From contig NZ_MRAE01000015.1 in assembly GCF_002008345.1 (NCBI RefSeq), forward strand, positions 1-64,000: a stretch of 64,000 nucleotides of DNA. The letters are read 5' to 3'. Below, piece by piece: positions 7,995 to 15,412 of the stretch. The notes below the pieces were generated by a model that was not told where the DNA came from, did not search any database, and was given only the letters and a program-made list of their open reading frames with translations. The position numbers were made by a program, and so were the translations under genes. This DNA comes from Clostridium tepidum. Lineage in GTDB: Bacteria > Bacillota > Clostridia > Clostridiales > Clostridiaceae. Numbering within the stretch: the first letter of the stretch is position 1; each line of letters begins with the position of its first letter.

Positions 7995-8735
7995 ATGGAT
8001 AGAATTATAAAAGAGGATGAAACCTTAGATGATCTTCAGATAAAAGGAATTCATGTTATACAAAAAAAGCAAGCATTTAGGTTTGGAATAGATGCAGTAT
8101 TGTTAGCTAATTTTCCTAAAGTGAAAAATGGTGCAAAAATAGTTGACTTGTGTAGTGGAACAGGTATAATTCCATTTATATTAGCGGGAAAAACTAACGC
8201 TATTAGTATTATAGGTATAGAAATTCAAAAAGAAATTAGCGATATGGCCAAAAGAAGTGTAGAGTATAATAGATTGCAAGAAAAAGTTAAGTTTATAGAA
8301 GGTGATTTAAAAGATACAAAACTTTTAAAAGATATAGAAAAGGTAGATATAGTTACAGTAAATCCACCTTATAAAACACAAGGAACAGGTATTGTAAATG
8401 TTAATGATAAAAATGCTATATCTAGACATGAAATTTGTTGTACTTTAGATGATGTAGTAAAAGCAGCTAAAATTTTATTAAAAGATAAAGGTAAATTGTA
8501 TATGATACATAGGCCAGATAGAATAGTAGATATAATGAATGTGATGAGAAAGTATTTCATAGAGCCTAAATTAATAAGGACTATACATCCATCTGTGGAT
8601 AAAGCACCTTCTATGATATTAATTGAAGGACAAAAAAATGGTGGAAAGTTTTTAAAATGGGATAGGCCTTTGTATATTTATAATGAAAATAATAAATATA
8701 CAGATGAGATTAAAAGAATTTATGGAATGGAATAA
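7995..8735 (+). CDS. trmN: tRNA1(Val) (adenine-N6) methyltransferase TrmN6-like
   Basis: A 246-residue class I SAM-dependent methyltransferase. Motif I is IVDLCSGTGIIPF, an acidic post-motif GIEIQKE follows, and motif IV is VNPPYKTQGTG, whose NPPY marks exocyclic-amine methylation. The N-terminal LKGIHVIQKKQAFRFGIDAVLLA-like segment is typical of the YabB/TrmN6 family, which methylates A37 of tRNA1(Val). The start at 7995 is chosen because AAGGTGA lies just before it. It sits 19 bases before rsmI as in Bacillus (yabB-rsmI). Confidence 0.85.
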   Translation: MDRIIKEDETLDDLQIKGIHVIQKKQAFRFGIDAVLLANFPKVKNGAKIVDLCSGTGIIPFILAGKTNAISIIGIEIQKEISDMAKRSVEYNRLQEKVKFIEGDLKDTKLLKDIEKVDIVTVNPPYKTQGTGIVNVNDKNAISRHEICCTLDDVVKAAKILLKDKGKLYMIHRPDRIVDIMNVMRKYFIEPKLIRTIHPSVDKAPSMILIEGQKNGGKFLKWDRPLYIYNENNKYTDEIKRIYGME

Positions 8736-8754
8736 ATAAAAAGGAGAGTATTAT

Positions 8755-9609
8755 ATGCTTAATATAGAGGAAGGGAAACTATATGTAGTTCCTACTCCTA
8801 TAGGAAATTTAAAAGATATAACTTTAAGAGCATTAGATGTGTTAGAAGATGTTGATATTATAGCAGCAGAGGATACAAGACAAACTTTAAAATTATTAAA
8901 TCATTTTAATATAAGAAAAACATTAATAAGTTATCATAAATTTAATGAAGAAGATAAAAGTATAAATATAATAAAGTATTTGAAAGAAGGAAAAAATATA
9001 GCCTTGGTTTCTGATGCAGGTATGCCAGGAATATCAGATCCAGGTCATATACTTATAAAAAAATGCATAGAAAATCAAATAAAGTTTGAAGTTTTACCTG
9101 GAGCTACAGCATTTACTACAGCCCTAGTTTATTCCGGGATGGATACTACAAAGTTCATTTTTAAAGGATTTATACCAAGGGAAAATAAAAATAGACAAAA
9201 ACTCGTTGAAGAAATAAAGGGTAGAGTAGAAACATTAATTTTTTATGAGTCTCCACATAGATTAAAGGAATGTTTAAAATTTTTAAGAAAGTCTTTAGGG
9301 AATAGAAATATAGCTATATGTAGAGAACTCACTAAGATACATGAAGAAATTATAAGAGATAGTTTAGAAGAAGTTATAAAATATTATGAAAATAAGCAAC
9401 CTAAAGGTGAATATGTTTTGGTTTTAGAAGGAAAATCTATAGAAGAAATAGAAAAAGAAAAGGAAATGGAGTGGTCAAGTATGAATATAGAAGATCACAT
9501 AAAAAAATATATAGATGAGGGATATAGTAAAAAAGAGTCTATAAAATTAGTAGCTAAAGATAGAAAAGTAACTAAGTCTGAAATATATAAGCATTCTATA
9601 GATATATAA
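8755..9609 (+). CDS. rsmI: 16S rRNA C1402 2'-O-methyltransferase RsmI
   Basis: A 284-residue tetrapyrrole-methylase-fold enzyme. It has the RsmI blocks LYVVPTPIGNLKDIT at the start, AAEDTRQTLKLL, VSDAGMPGISDPG and PGATAFTTALVYSG, then YESPHRL. It ribose-methylates C1402 in the ribosomal P site. The start follows AAGGAGAG. It is 19 bases downstream of trmN, so probably co-transcribed. The C-terminal 50 residues (Lys/Glu-rich) form the usual small extra domain. Confidence 0.93.
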   Translation: MLNIEEGKLYVVPTPIGNLKDITLRALDVLEDVDIIAAEDTRQTLKLLNHFNIRKTLISYHKFNEEDKSINIIKYLKEGKNIALVSDAGMPGISDPGHILIKKCIENQIKFEVLPGATAFTTALVYSGMDTTKFIFKGFIPRENKNRQKLVEEIKGRVETLIFYESPHRLKECLKFLRKSLGNRNIAICRELTKIHEEIIRDSLEEVIKYYENKQPKGEYVLVLEGKSIEEIEKEKEMEWSSMNIEDHIKKYIDEGYSKKESIKLVAKDRKVTKSEIYKHSIDI

Positions 9610-9688
9610 ATAATGTATTAAAATTTTTAATAAAAATATAATATATAATAAACTAAATTAACATTTTTAAAAAAAATTCTTCTTAAAG

Positions 9689-9718
9689 TTGAGTTTTTTG
9701 TTGAAATGGTGATATAAT
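9689..9718 (+). promoter_or_regulatory. Sigma-A-type promoter for the NlpC/P60 gene
   Basis: TTGAGT (9689-9694), an 18-base spacer and a perfect TATAAT (9713-9718), about 45 bases before the GTG start at 9764. Confidence 0.6.
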
Positions 9719-9763
9719 AGTTTTATGTTATAATCATAAAAGGGAATGGGAGGAAGATAAGTA

Positions 9764-10840
9764 GTGAATAAGAAAGTTTTGTCTGCAGTAATAGCATTAG
9801 CTTTAGCAGCTTCTGTTAATGCTAAAGTCATGGCAGCACCATCAAGTAGACAAGCATATGATAAGACATTAGAACTTGAAGAAAAGATACAAATCATGGA
9901 CAATAATATACAAAACTTAATGTATAAAATAGAAGATAATAATAAAGACATAGAAAAAAATAAAGAGGAAATAGCTAAATTAGGAAAAGATATAGAAAAA
10001 GCTCAAAAACAAATAGAATCCCGTGAAGATTTATTTAATAAAAGAGTAAGAGCTATGTACATAAATGGCTTTGAGAGTTATGCAGATATAATATTAGAAT
10101 CAAAAGGACTAAGTGATTTAATAACTAGAGTAGACACAGTTAAAAAGGTTATGGGATTTGACCAAGGTGTTATAAAAGAATTAAAAATAAAAAAAGAAGA
10201 AATTAAAAATAAAAAAGTTGCTTTAGATAAGAAAAGCTCAGAAATAGTACAACTTAAAGCAGAAAATGAAAAGAAATTGGCTAGTATGCAATCAGAAAAA
10301 AGTAAGACTGAATTAGCAGTTAAAAATTTAAAAGATCAACGAAGAAAAGCAGAAGCTGAAGCAGCTCAAAGACAAGCAACACAATCTTCTGTATCTCAAT
10401 CAAGAGGTGGAAGTAGTGTTTCTGTAGAAGCTCCATCTTCATCAAATAGCAGTTCTTCTAATTCTAGCAGTAATAGTAGTAGCAATAAGCCAGCACCACC
10501 AGCAGTACATGGAGATGTAGTAGGATATGCTATGCAATTTAAGGGTGTTCCATATGTATGGGGAGGTACATCACCAAGCGGATTTGACTGTTCAGGTTTT
10601 GTACAATATGTGTATAGAAATGCTGCAGGTATAGAATTACCAAGGGATACCTATGGACAAATTGGAGCAGGACATAGAGTTTCACAAGATCAATTACAAC
10701 CTGGAGACTTAGTATTCCCACATACAGGACATGTAGGTATATATATAGGAGGAGGACAAATGATACATGCTCCTCAAACAGGTGATGTAGTAAAAGTTTC
10801 TCCAGTTTGGAAATTTTATGCAGGTGTAAGGATAAAATAA
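9764..10840 (+). CDS. Secreted NlpC/P60 peptidoglycan endopeptidase with coiled coil
   Basis: A 358-residue exported cell-wall hydrolase. A Sec signal peptide (residues 1-25, AAAA-rich, cleavage near VMA-AP) is followed by a long coiled coil (about 30-200) of the PcsB/CwlO type. Next comes a Ser/Asn/Gln-rich linker (204-243) and an NlpC/P60 domain (about 250-358). Catalytic Cys276 is in GFDCSGFV, His323 in HTGHVGIY, and a third polar His335 in IHAP. Such enzymes cut gamma-D-Glu-diamino-acid bonds and the coiled coil usually controls activity. GTG start after GGGAGG. Confidence 0.92.
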   Translation: MNKKVLSAVIALALAASVNAKVMAAPSSRQAYDKTLELEEKIQIMDNNIQNLMYKIEDNNKDIEKNKEEIAKLGKDIEKAQKQIESREDLFNKRVRAMYINGFESYADIILESKGLSDLITRVDTVKKVMGFDQGVIKELKIKKEEIKNKKVALDKKSSEIVQLKAENEKKLASMQSEKSKTELAVKNLKDQRRKAEAEAAQRQATQSSVSQSRGGSSVSVEAPSSSNSSSSNSSSNSSSNKPAPPAVHGDVVGYAMQFKGVPYVWGGTSPSGFDCSGFVQYVYRNAAGIELPRDTYGQIGAGHRVSQDQLQPGDLVFPHTGHVGIYIGGGQMIHAPQTGDVVKVSPVWKFYAGVRIK

Positions 10841-10849
10841 TTAGTTTTA

Positions 10850-10895
10850 TATAAAATAAAAGTGAAAACAAATTTGTTTTCACTTTTATTTTATA
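10850..10895. terminator. Long perfect inverted repeat after NlpC/P60 gene
   Basis: A 46-base perfect inverted repeat (23 bp per arm, no spacer) ending in T-rich sequence, just after the stop at 10840. It is likely the transcription terminator for the upstream gene. Confidence 0.8.
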
Positions 10896-10896
10896 T

Positions 10897-10921
10897 AAAA
10901 AGCCCCTAAATGAGGCTTTTT
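10897..10921 (-). terminator. Terminator for abrB
   Basis: AAAAAGCC / GGCTTTTT hairpin four bases beyond the abrB stop codon; read on the minus strand it ends in a T run. Confidence 0.75.
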
Positions 10922-10924
10922 AAA

Positions 10925-11170
10925 CTATTTATTGTCTTTTATTTCATTAAGACAGTTTTTACAAATGTTTTTACCTTTGTAGTTTATAACATCTCTTGCA
11001 TCTCCGCAGAATATACATGCTGGTTCATATTTTTTTAATATGATTTGTTCTCCATCTACGTATATTTCTAAAGCATCTTTTTCAGCAATATCTAATGTCC
11101 TTCTTAATTCTATAGGAATAACAATTCTTCCTAATTCATCTACTCTTCTAACCACACCTGTTGATTTCAT
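10925..11170 (-). CDS. abrB: AbrB-family transition-state regulator
   Basis: An 81-residue DNA-binding protein with the swapped-hairpin AbrB/SpoVT N terminus: MKSTGVVRRVDELGRIVIP, then ELRRTLDIAEKDALEIYVDG. The C-terminal part has CIFCGDA and CKNCLNE, a putative zinc pair common in clostridial AbrB. In Bacillus and Clostridium acetobutylicum AbrB represses post-exponential genes. The start at 11170 follows GAGGAGG; an ATG 36 bases upstream is ignored. It stands between rsmI and metG as in Bacillus. A sigma-A promoter and a Spo0A box precede it, as listed separately. Confidence 0.92.
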   Translation of the reverse strand: MKSTGVVRRVDELGRIVIPIELRRTLDIAEKDALEIYVDGEQIILKKYEPACIFCGDARDVINYKGKNICKNCLNEIKDNK

Positions 11171-11198
11171 ATATTTTCCTCCTCGAATAATATCATTT

Positions 11199-11205
11199 TT
11201 CGACA
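11199..11205 (-). promoter_or_regulatory. Spo0A box (0A box) downstream of abrB promoter
   Basis: On the minus strand this reads TGTCGAA followed by AA, a perfect 0A box. It lies about +8 to +14 from the predicted abrB start site, where Spo0A-P bound to 0A boxes represses abrB in Bacillus. Confidence 0.72.
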
Positions 11206-11218
11206 ATAGTTTAATTAA

Positions 11219-11247
11219 ATAATAGCAAATATGACATTAAAAGTCAA
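11219..11247 (-). promoter_or_regulatory. Sigma-A promoter of abrB
   Basis: On the minus strand TTGACT (11247-11242), a 17-base spacer and TATTAT (11224-11219). Transcription would begin near 11212, giving a leader of about 40 bases to the abrB start. Confidence 0.75.
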
Positions 11248-11293
11248 CATATTTTATATTATAATTTACAAATTAATTATCTATTTCCATCTA

Positions 11294-11351
11294 AAGTTAA
11301 TATACTATCATTAAAGACAAAAGTCAATATACTAAATAAGTTGATATACTA
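11294..11351 (+). repeat. Three direct 14-base repeats upstream of abrB
   Basis: AAGTTAATATACTA (11294-11307), AAGTCAATATACTA (11321-11334) and AAGTTGATATACTA (11338-11351), with a weaker fourth copy overlapping the abrB -35 box (AAGTCAACATATTT from 11241). The iteration suggests a protein-binding array; which protein is unknown. Confidence 0.7.
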
Positions 11352-11667
11352 TAGAAAAGCTATATATATCAATGGATGTAAGCTAATATAAAAAAAATAA
11401 TAAAACAATTATAATATTTAATAAAACAAAATAAAATAGTTATTATATGGATAAATAAAAAATACTGTCGAAAAACAAATCAATTTATTATAAAAAGTAA
11501 TTTTATGAATTAAAAATGTAATATAATATAATAATACAATAATATTTTTAACAAATTAAATATTAAATGTAAATTTTTGTTTAAAATCATTAATAAATAT
11601 ATTATCTAATTGCAATTATTTTTAATATAATTATGGTATAATAAAACACAAGGGGGTAATTTAAATT

Positions 11668-11697
11668 ATGTTGTTTGTTGGGATGTATGATTTGTAG
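11668..11697 (+). CDS. Possible micro-ORF (9 residues)
   Basis: ATG to TAG encoding MLFVGMYDL, eleven bases after AAGGGGG and about 25 bases after an extended -10 promoter. It could be a leader peptide of the transcript that reaches the DUF1836 gene, or chance. No terminator is seen between it and 11972. Confidence 0.25.
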   Translation: MLFVGMYDL

Positions 11698-11807
11698 TAT
11701 ATAAAAAATAAATAAATGGGTATAATTAAACTAGGGAATAATAAATTTATTTATAATAAAAATACATAAAATGTGTTAAAGTAAAAATATAAATTTAAAT
11801 AAACAAG

Positions 11808-11852
11808 TTATCAACAGAAATATGTGGACAACTATTAATGAGATGTGGATAA
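11808..11852. promoter_or_regulatory. Cluster of three DnaA-box-like nonamers
   Basis: TTATCAACA (11808-11816), TGTGGACAA (11823-11831, complement TTGTCCACA) and TGTGGATAA (11844-11852, the perfect consensus in reverse). The last two are 21 bases apart, two helical turns. The cluster lies in non-coding DNA and is compatible with DnaA binding. Confidence 0.55.
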
Positions 11853-11971
11853 CATGTGCATTTATAGTAATATAATTTTAAAAAATAAAAAAATATATAA
11901 ATAATATTAAATGTATAGTGAAATTTAATATACTTTAGAGTAAACATAAGTATGCTTGGAGGTCTTGAAAG

Positions 11972-12580
11972 GTGGAAAATAGCAGTTTAGAAAAAATAAA
12001 ATATATAAACAGGCTTGCAAAAGAAATATCTAACAATACAATAGTAGATTACGATGATTTTCCTAAATATGATTTGTTTTTATCTCAAGTTATTGATTAT
12101 TTAAATGATAAATTTGAAGAGGAAGATTATACAAATAATATTGTACAAAACTATATTAAAAATGAAGTAATATCAAAGCCCCAAGATGGTAAAAAGAGAG
12201 GTTATACTAAACTTCATCTAGTCCAATTAGTATTATTAAGCTATATGAGACCATTACTTACTACTGAGGAAATAAAAAATGTATTCACATTAGCTTTTAA
12301 CCAAATAAATGATAGAAGTGATGATATAATATCTTGGGAAAGCGCATATAAAATATTTTCTGATATACAAAAGGATAGTTTTAAAGATTTTCTAGAAAAA
12401 CAACATTTTGATGATGATAAATTAAAAGATATAATAACAAAATTAGAGCTAGATAAGGATGAAGAGAATAGAATAACTATATTTTTAATAGTAATGACTC
12501 TAATATGTCAAGCTAGTGCTATAAAAAAATTAGTTAAAAAGATAGTAAATGATTATACTAATAATTTTAATAATAAATAA
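11972..12580 (+). CDS. DUF1836 domain protein
   Basis: A 202-residue cytosolic protein of the DUF1836 family, recognised by YDDFPKYDLFLSQVIDYLND (from residue 26), a NYIKNEVISKP segment and KRGYTKLHLVQLVLLSYMRP (about residues 75-94), which resembles a MerR-like helix-turn-helix. The family is thought to be regulatory but its targets are not known. A C-terminal hydrophobic helix (IFLIVMTLICQA) may be buried or membrane-associated. GTG start, nine bases after GGAGG. A nested hairpin terminator follows the gene. Confidence 0.85.
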   Translation: MENSSLEKIKYINRLAKEISNNTIVDYDDFPKYDLFLSQVIDYLNDKFEEEDYTNNIVQNYIKNEVISKPQDGKKRGYTKLHLVQLVLLSYMRPLLTTEEIKNVFTLAFNQINDRSDDIISWESAYKIFSDIQKDSFKDFLEKQHFDDDKLKDIITKLELDKDEENRITIFLIVMTLICQASAIKKLVKKIVNDYTNNFNNK

Positions 12581-12939
12581 TATAATAAAAAATAAATAAT
12601 CTTATATATTCTTATAAATCACTTAAAAAGTCATTATTAATTGTTAATAATAGCTTTTTAAGTGATTTATTTTTATAAGCAAACTTGATTATATATTAAT
12701 TTTAAAAATTAAAAATCTTTTATTTATACATAATATGAGTATATATTTTTTAGAATAATATGGGAAAAATATATAATTAAAAATATGATTAAATTAACAA
12801 TATATAATTTTTTATTTATATAGTATTATTAAATATTCATAATATTGATAGTTTACCAAATAATTATTAACATATATTTAAAAATTAATAGCAAAATAAT
12901 AAGGAGTATATATATTAACTTGAAAGGAGGCACAAGGAT
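12581..12939. other. Intergenic region upstream of arcA
   Basis: Besides the terminator at 12614-12675 it is A+T-rich. A half-match to an ArgR operator (TATGAAT-type, near 12834-12843 on the minus strand) is too weak to call. Confidence 0.4.
12614..12675 (+). terminator. Terminator after DUF1836 gene
   Basis: A 17-bp perfect outer stem (12614-12630 with 12654-12670) with a second inner stem TTATTAA/TTAATAA, then TTTT. Confidence 0.88.
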
Positions 12940-14148
12940 ATGAATACAAAAAGAAATATACATGTGTATTCAGAAATAGGAGATCTTAAGACTGTTTTAC
13001 TTCATAGACCAGGAGAAGAAATTGAAAACTTAATTCCATCATATATGGAAACATTATTATTTGATGATATACCATATTTAAAAATAGCACAAGAAGAGCA
13101 TGACATATTTGCTAATACATTAAGAAATAACGGAATTGAAGTTTTATATTTAGAGGATTTAGTAGCAGAGGTTGTAAAAGATAAGGAAATTAGAGAAAAG
13201 TTCATAGAAGAAGCAATAAAAGAAAGTGGTACTACAGAAAAAGTATATGTAGAAAATATAAAAGATTATTTAAAAGGAATGAAAGAAAAAGAATTAGTTT
13301 GTAAAATAATGGCTGGTTTAAGAAAAAAAGAATTAGGAATGGATGAGTCAAAAGACGAGTATCCTTTTTTAATGTATCCTATGCCTAATTTATATTTTAC
13401 ACGAGATCCATTTGCATCTATGGGTAAAGGTGTAACTATTAATGCTATGAGAACTAAAACAAGAAGAAGAGAAACTATGTTTGCAAAATATATATTTAAA
13501 TATCATCCAGAATTTAAAGATTCAGATATACCATTATGGTATGATAGAATAGGTAAATATTGTATAGAAGGTGGAGATGAACTAGTTTTATCAGATGAAA
13601 TTATAGCTATAGGACATAGTGAAAGAACAGATAGTGAAGCAGTTTTAGAGTTAGCTAAAAAGATATTTGAAGCGGGAGAAAGTTTTAAAGTCATTTTATT
13701 ATTTGATATACCTAAAACAAGAGCATTTATGCATTTAGATACAGTATTTACTATGTTAGATTATGATAAATTCACAGTCCATGGAGAAATAGAAGGTACT
13801 CTTAAAGTAAATGCCATAACTTATGATGAAAAGACTAAGGAACTTATAGTTAAAGAAGAAATAGATAGTTTAGAAGGAATCTTATCTAAATATTTAAAAA
13901 GAGACATAAAAGTTATACGTTGTGGTGGAGGAGATAAGATTATATCTGCTAGGGAACAATGGAATGATGGTTCAAATACTTTAGCTATTTCACCAGGTAA
14001 GGTTATAACTTATGAAAGAAATTATGTAACTAATGAAATATTAGATAAAAATAATGTAGAGGTTTTAACTATACCTTCATCAGAATTGTCTAGAGGAAGA
14101 GGAGGCCCAAGATGCATGTCTATGCCCCTAGTTAGAAAAGATCTTTAA
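12940..14148 (+). CDS. arcA: Arginine deiminase
   Basis: A 402-residue guanidino-group hydrolase converting arginine to citrulline and ammonia, first step of fermentative arginine use. Family motifs: YFTRDPFAS (substrate Asp), ECG-equivalent EGGDELVLS, catalytic His in [12 protein letters not shown], and the nucleophile Cys in [13 protein letters not shown] near the C terminus. The length is normal. AGGAGG lies before the ATG. Its usual partners arcB (ornithine carbamoyltransferase), arcC (carbamate kinase) and arcD (antiporter) are not in the window; the gene sits alone between two terminators. Confidence 0.95.
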   Translation: MNTKRNIHVYSEIGDLKTVLLHRPGEEIENLIPSYMETLLFDDIPYLKIAQEEHDIFANTLRNNGIEVLYLEDLVAEVVKDKEIREKFIEEAIKESGTTEKVYVENIKDYLKGMKEKELVCKIMAGLRKKELGMDESKDEYPFLMYPMPNLYFTRDPFASMGKGVTINAMRTKTRRRETMFAKYIFKYHPEFKDSDIPLWYDRIGKYCIEGGDELVLSDEIIAIGHSERTDSEAVLELAKKIFEAGESFKVILLFDIPKTRAFMHLDTVFTMLDYDKFTVHGEIEGTLKVNAITYDEKTKELIVKEEIDSLEGILSKYLKRDIKVIRCGGGDKIISAREQWNDGSNTLAISPGKVITYERNYVTNEILDKNNVEVLTIPSSELSRGRGGPRCMSMPLVRKDL

Positions 14149-14157
14149 TAAATCATA

Positions 14158-14199
14158 AATTTAAGAGTTCATCTTAGTTTTTAAGTGAACTCTTAAATT
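14158..14199. terminator. Bidirectional terminator between arcA and ispF
   Basis: A 14-bp stem AATTTAAGAGTTCA / TGAACTCTTAAATT around a 14-base loop, placed between the convergent stops of arcA and ispF. Confidence 0.8.
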
Positions 14200-14211
14200 C
14201 AAATATTATTT

Positions 14212-14679
14212 TTAATTTAAAAGACAAACGGAATTGGCGGAAATTCCTTCTTCTTTACCTGTAAATCCTAGTCCTTCTTCTGTAGTAGCTTTTATATTTA
14301 ACATATTATTATTTAAATTTAAACACTTACAAATATTTTTTTTCATATCTTCTATATAAGGAAGTATTTTAGGTTTTTGAGCTATTATAGTACAATCTAT
14401 ATTAACAATTTCATATCCTTCTTTATTTATTAAAGATTTAACTTTAGATAAAAGTAATAGACTTGATATATTTTTAAAACTTTTATCTGAATCAGGAAAG
14501 TGTTTACCTATATCTCCTAGTGCAGCAGCGCCTAATAAAGAATCCATAATTGAATGTACTAACACGTCTGCATCAGAATGACCTAGCAAACCTTTATTAT
14601 GAGGAATGGTAACTCCACCTATTATTAGTGGTCTGTTTTCAACTAGTTTATGTGCATCATATCCAAATCCTATTCTCAT
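14212..14679 (-). CDS. ispF: 2-C-methyl-D-erythritol 2,4-cyclodiphosphate synthase
   Basis: A full-length 155-residue IspF of the non-mevalonate isoprenoid pathway, a cytosolic trimer that cyclises CDP-methylerythritol 2-phosphate. The signature [12 protein letters not shown] (metal Asp/His), the [16 protein letters not shown] block and [11 protein letters not shown] are intact; the end has [22 protein letters not shown] precedes the ATG. Its pathway partner ispD is not adjacent. Confidence 0.95.
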   Translation of the reverse strand: MRIGFGYDAHKLVENRPLIIGGVTIPHNKGLLGHSDADVLVHSIMDSLLGAAALGDIGKHFPDSDKSFKNISSLLLLSKVKSLINKEGYEIVNIDCTIIAQKPKILPYIEDMKKNICKCLNLNNNMLNIKATTEEGLGFTGKEEGISANSVCLLN

Positions 14680-14735
14680 TAAAAAACCTCCAATAATTTA
14701 ATAATATATATATAATAATATATACTTAAAAAAAA

Positions 14736-14752
14736 GTGCAACAATGTTGCAC
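14736..14752 (-). terminator. Terminator for the small basic-protein gene
   Basis: GTGCAAC / GTTGCAC stem with an AAT loop, directly after the stop at 14754. On the minus strand it is followed by eight T residues. Confidence 0.85.
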
Positions 14753-14753
14753 C

Positions 14754-14939
14754 TTAAGATATATTTTTATTATCATTTTTCTTATAGTATATTAATTTTA
14801 TTGATTTGTTAAGATGTTTATTGTAAAAAAATAAAAGCTTTTTACGTAAAGAATTATGCAAAAATAACAAGAAAGGCCTTTTATAGCTATTGGATATTAC
14901 TCTTTTTTTGAAATTTACACAAATAATTTTTTTACCCAT
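14754..14939 (-). CDS. Small basic protein, unknown
   Basis: A 61-residue, strongly basic protein (many Lys, Arg and Asn) beginning MGKKIICVNFKKRVIS. No domain is recognised. It is supported as a real transcript by AAAGG before the start at 14939, a consensus promoter (14974-15002, minus strand) and a terminator touching the stop codon. A hydrophobic patch (PFLLFLHNS) is present but too short for a membrane helix. It could be a nucleic-acid-binding peptide, or the transcript could act as an RNA. Confidence 0.55.
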   Translation of the reverse strand: MGKKIICVNFKKRVISNSYKRPFLLFLHNSLRKKLLFFYNKHLNKSIKLIYYKKNDNKNIS

Positions 14940-15412
14940 ATATACACGACCTTTCATAAATATCCTTATTATTATGATAGCATAAAATTTAACAAATGTT
15001 AAGAAAATTGAAATAATTTAAATTGTAATATTCTTATTTAATAATATTATATTCAGAAGATTATAAGTTGTCCACAATTTACACACAATGTGTGGATAAT
15101 ATTAATAATTATAAATTAATAAAAATATATTTTTACATAAATATCAATAAAATTTAATTAATGGATAAATTTTTTAGGTTAAAGTATAAAGATTAAGGAA
15201 ATTAACAATAAAAACACAAGTTATAAACAAGCTATCTGTGGATAATGTTAATAACTATATATATAATATATAAGATTATAATATAATATACACTTTTAAG
15301 AAAGTATTCACTTTTAAATTAAGAATATATCCACAAAATTTTAAAGCTTAATAATTGCTAATATATATGATATAATTAAAATTGCCAATTATTTGTGTAA
15401 GAAGGTGAGTAT
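14940..15412. other. 470-base divergent intergenic region with DnaA boxes
   Basis: It carries the minus-strand promoter above. DnaA-box nonamers are TTGTCCACA (15068-15076), TGTGGATAA (15091-15099), TGTGGATAA (15237-15245), a weaker TTATAAACA (15221-15229) and ATATCCACA (15327-15335). A promoter for the deacetylase gene is possible (TTAATA 15348-15353, 17-base spacer, TATAAT 15371-15376). No reading frame with a ribosome site is seen. Confidence 0.55.
14974..15002 (-). promoter_or_regulatory. Promoter of the small basic-protein gene
   Basis: On the minus strand TTAACA (15002-14997), 17-base spacer, TATCAT (14979-14974). Confidence 0.6.

Larger units (their letters stand above)
11207..11971. 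other. 765-base regulatory intergenic region between abrB and DUF1836 gene
   Basis: No gene longer than ten codons is visible. It contains, left to right on the + strand, the abrB promoter, the 14-base repeats, a second 0A box (TGTCGAA at 11466-11472), an extended -10 promoter (TGGTATAAT at 11634-11642), a possible ten-codon reading frame (11668-11697) and three DnaA-box nonamers (11808-11852). The rest is A+T-rich without clear structure. Confidence 0.6.

Noticed and set aside
12834-12843. ArgR box before arcA
   Set aside because: Only half of the palindrome fits; such A+T-rich matches are common here.
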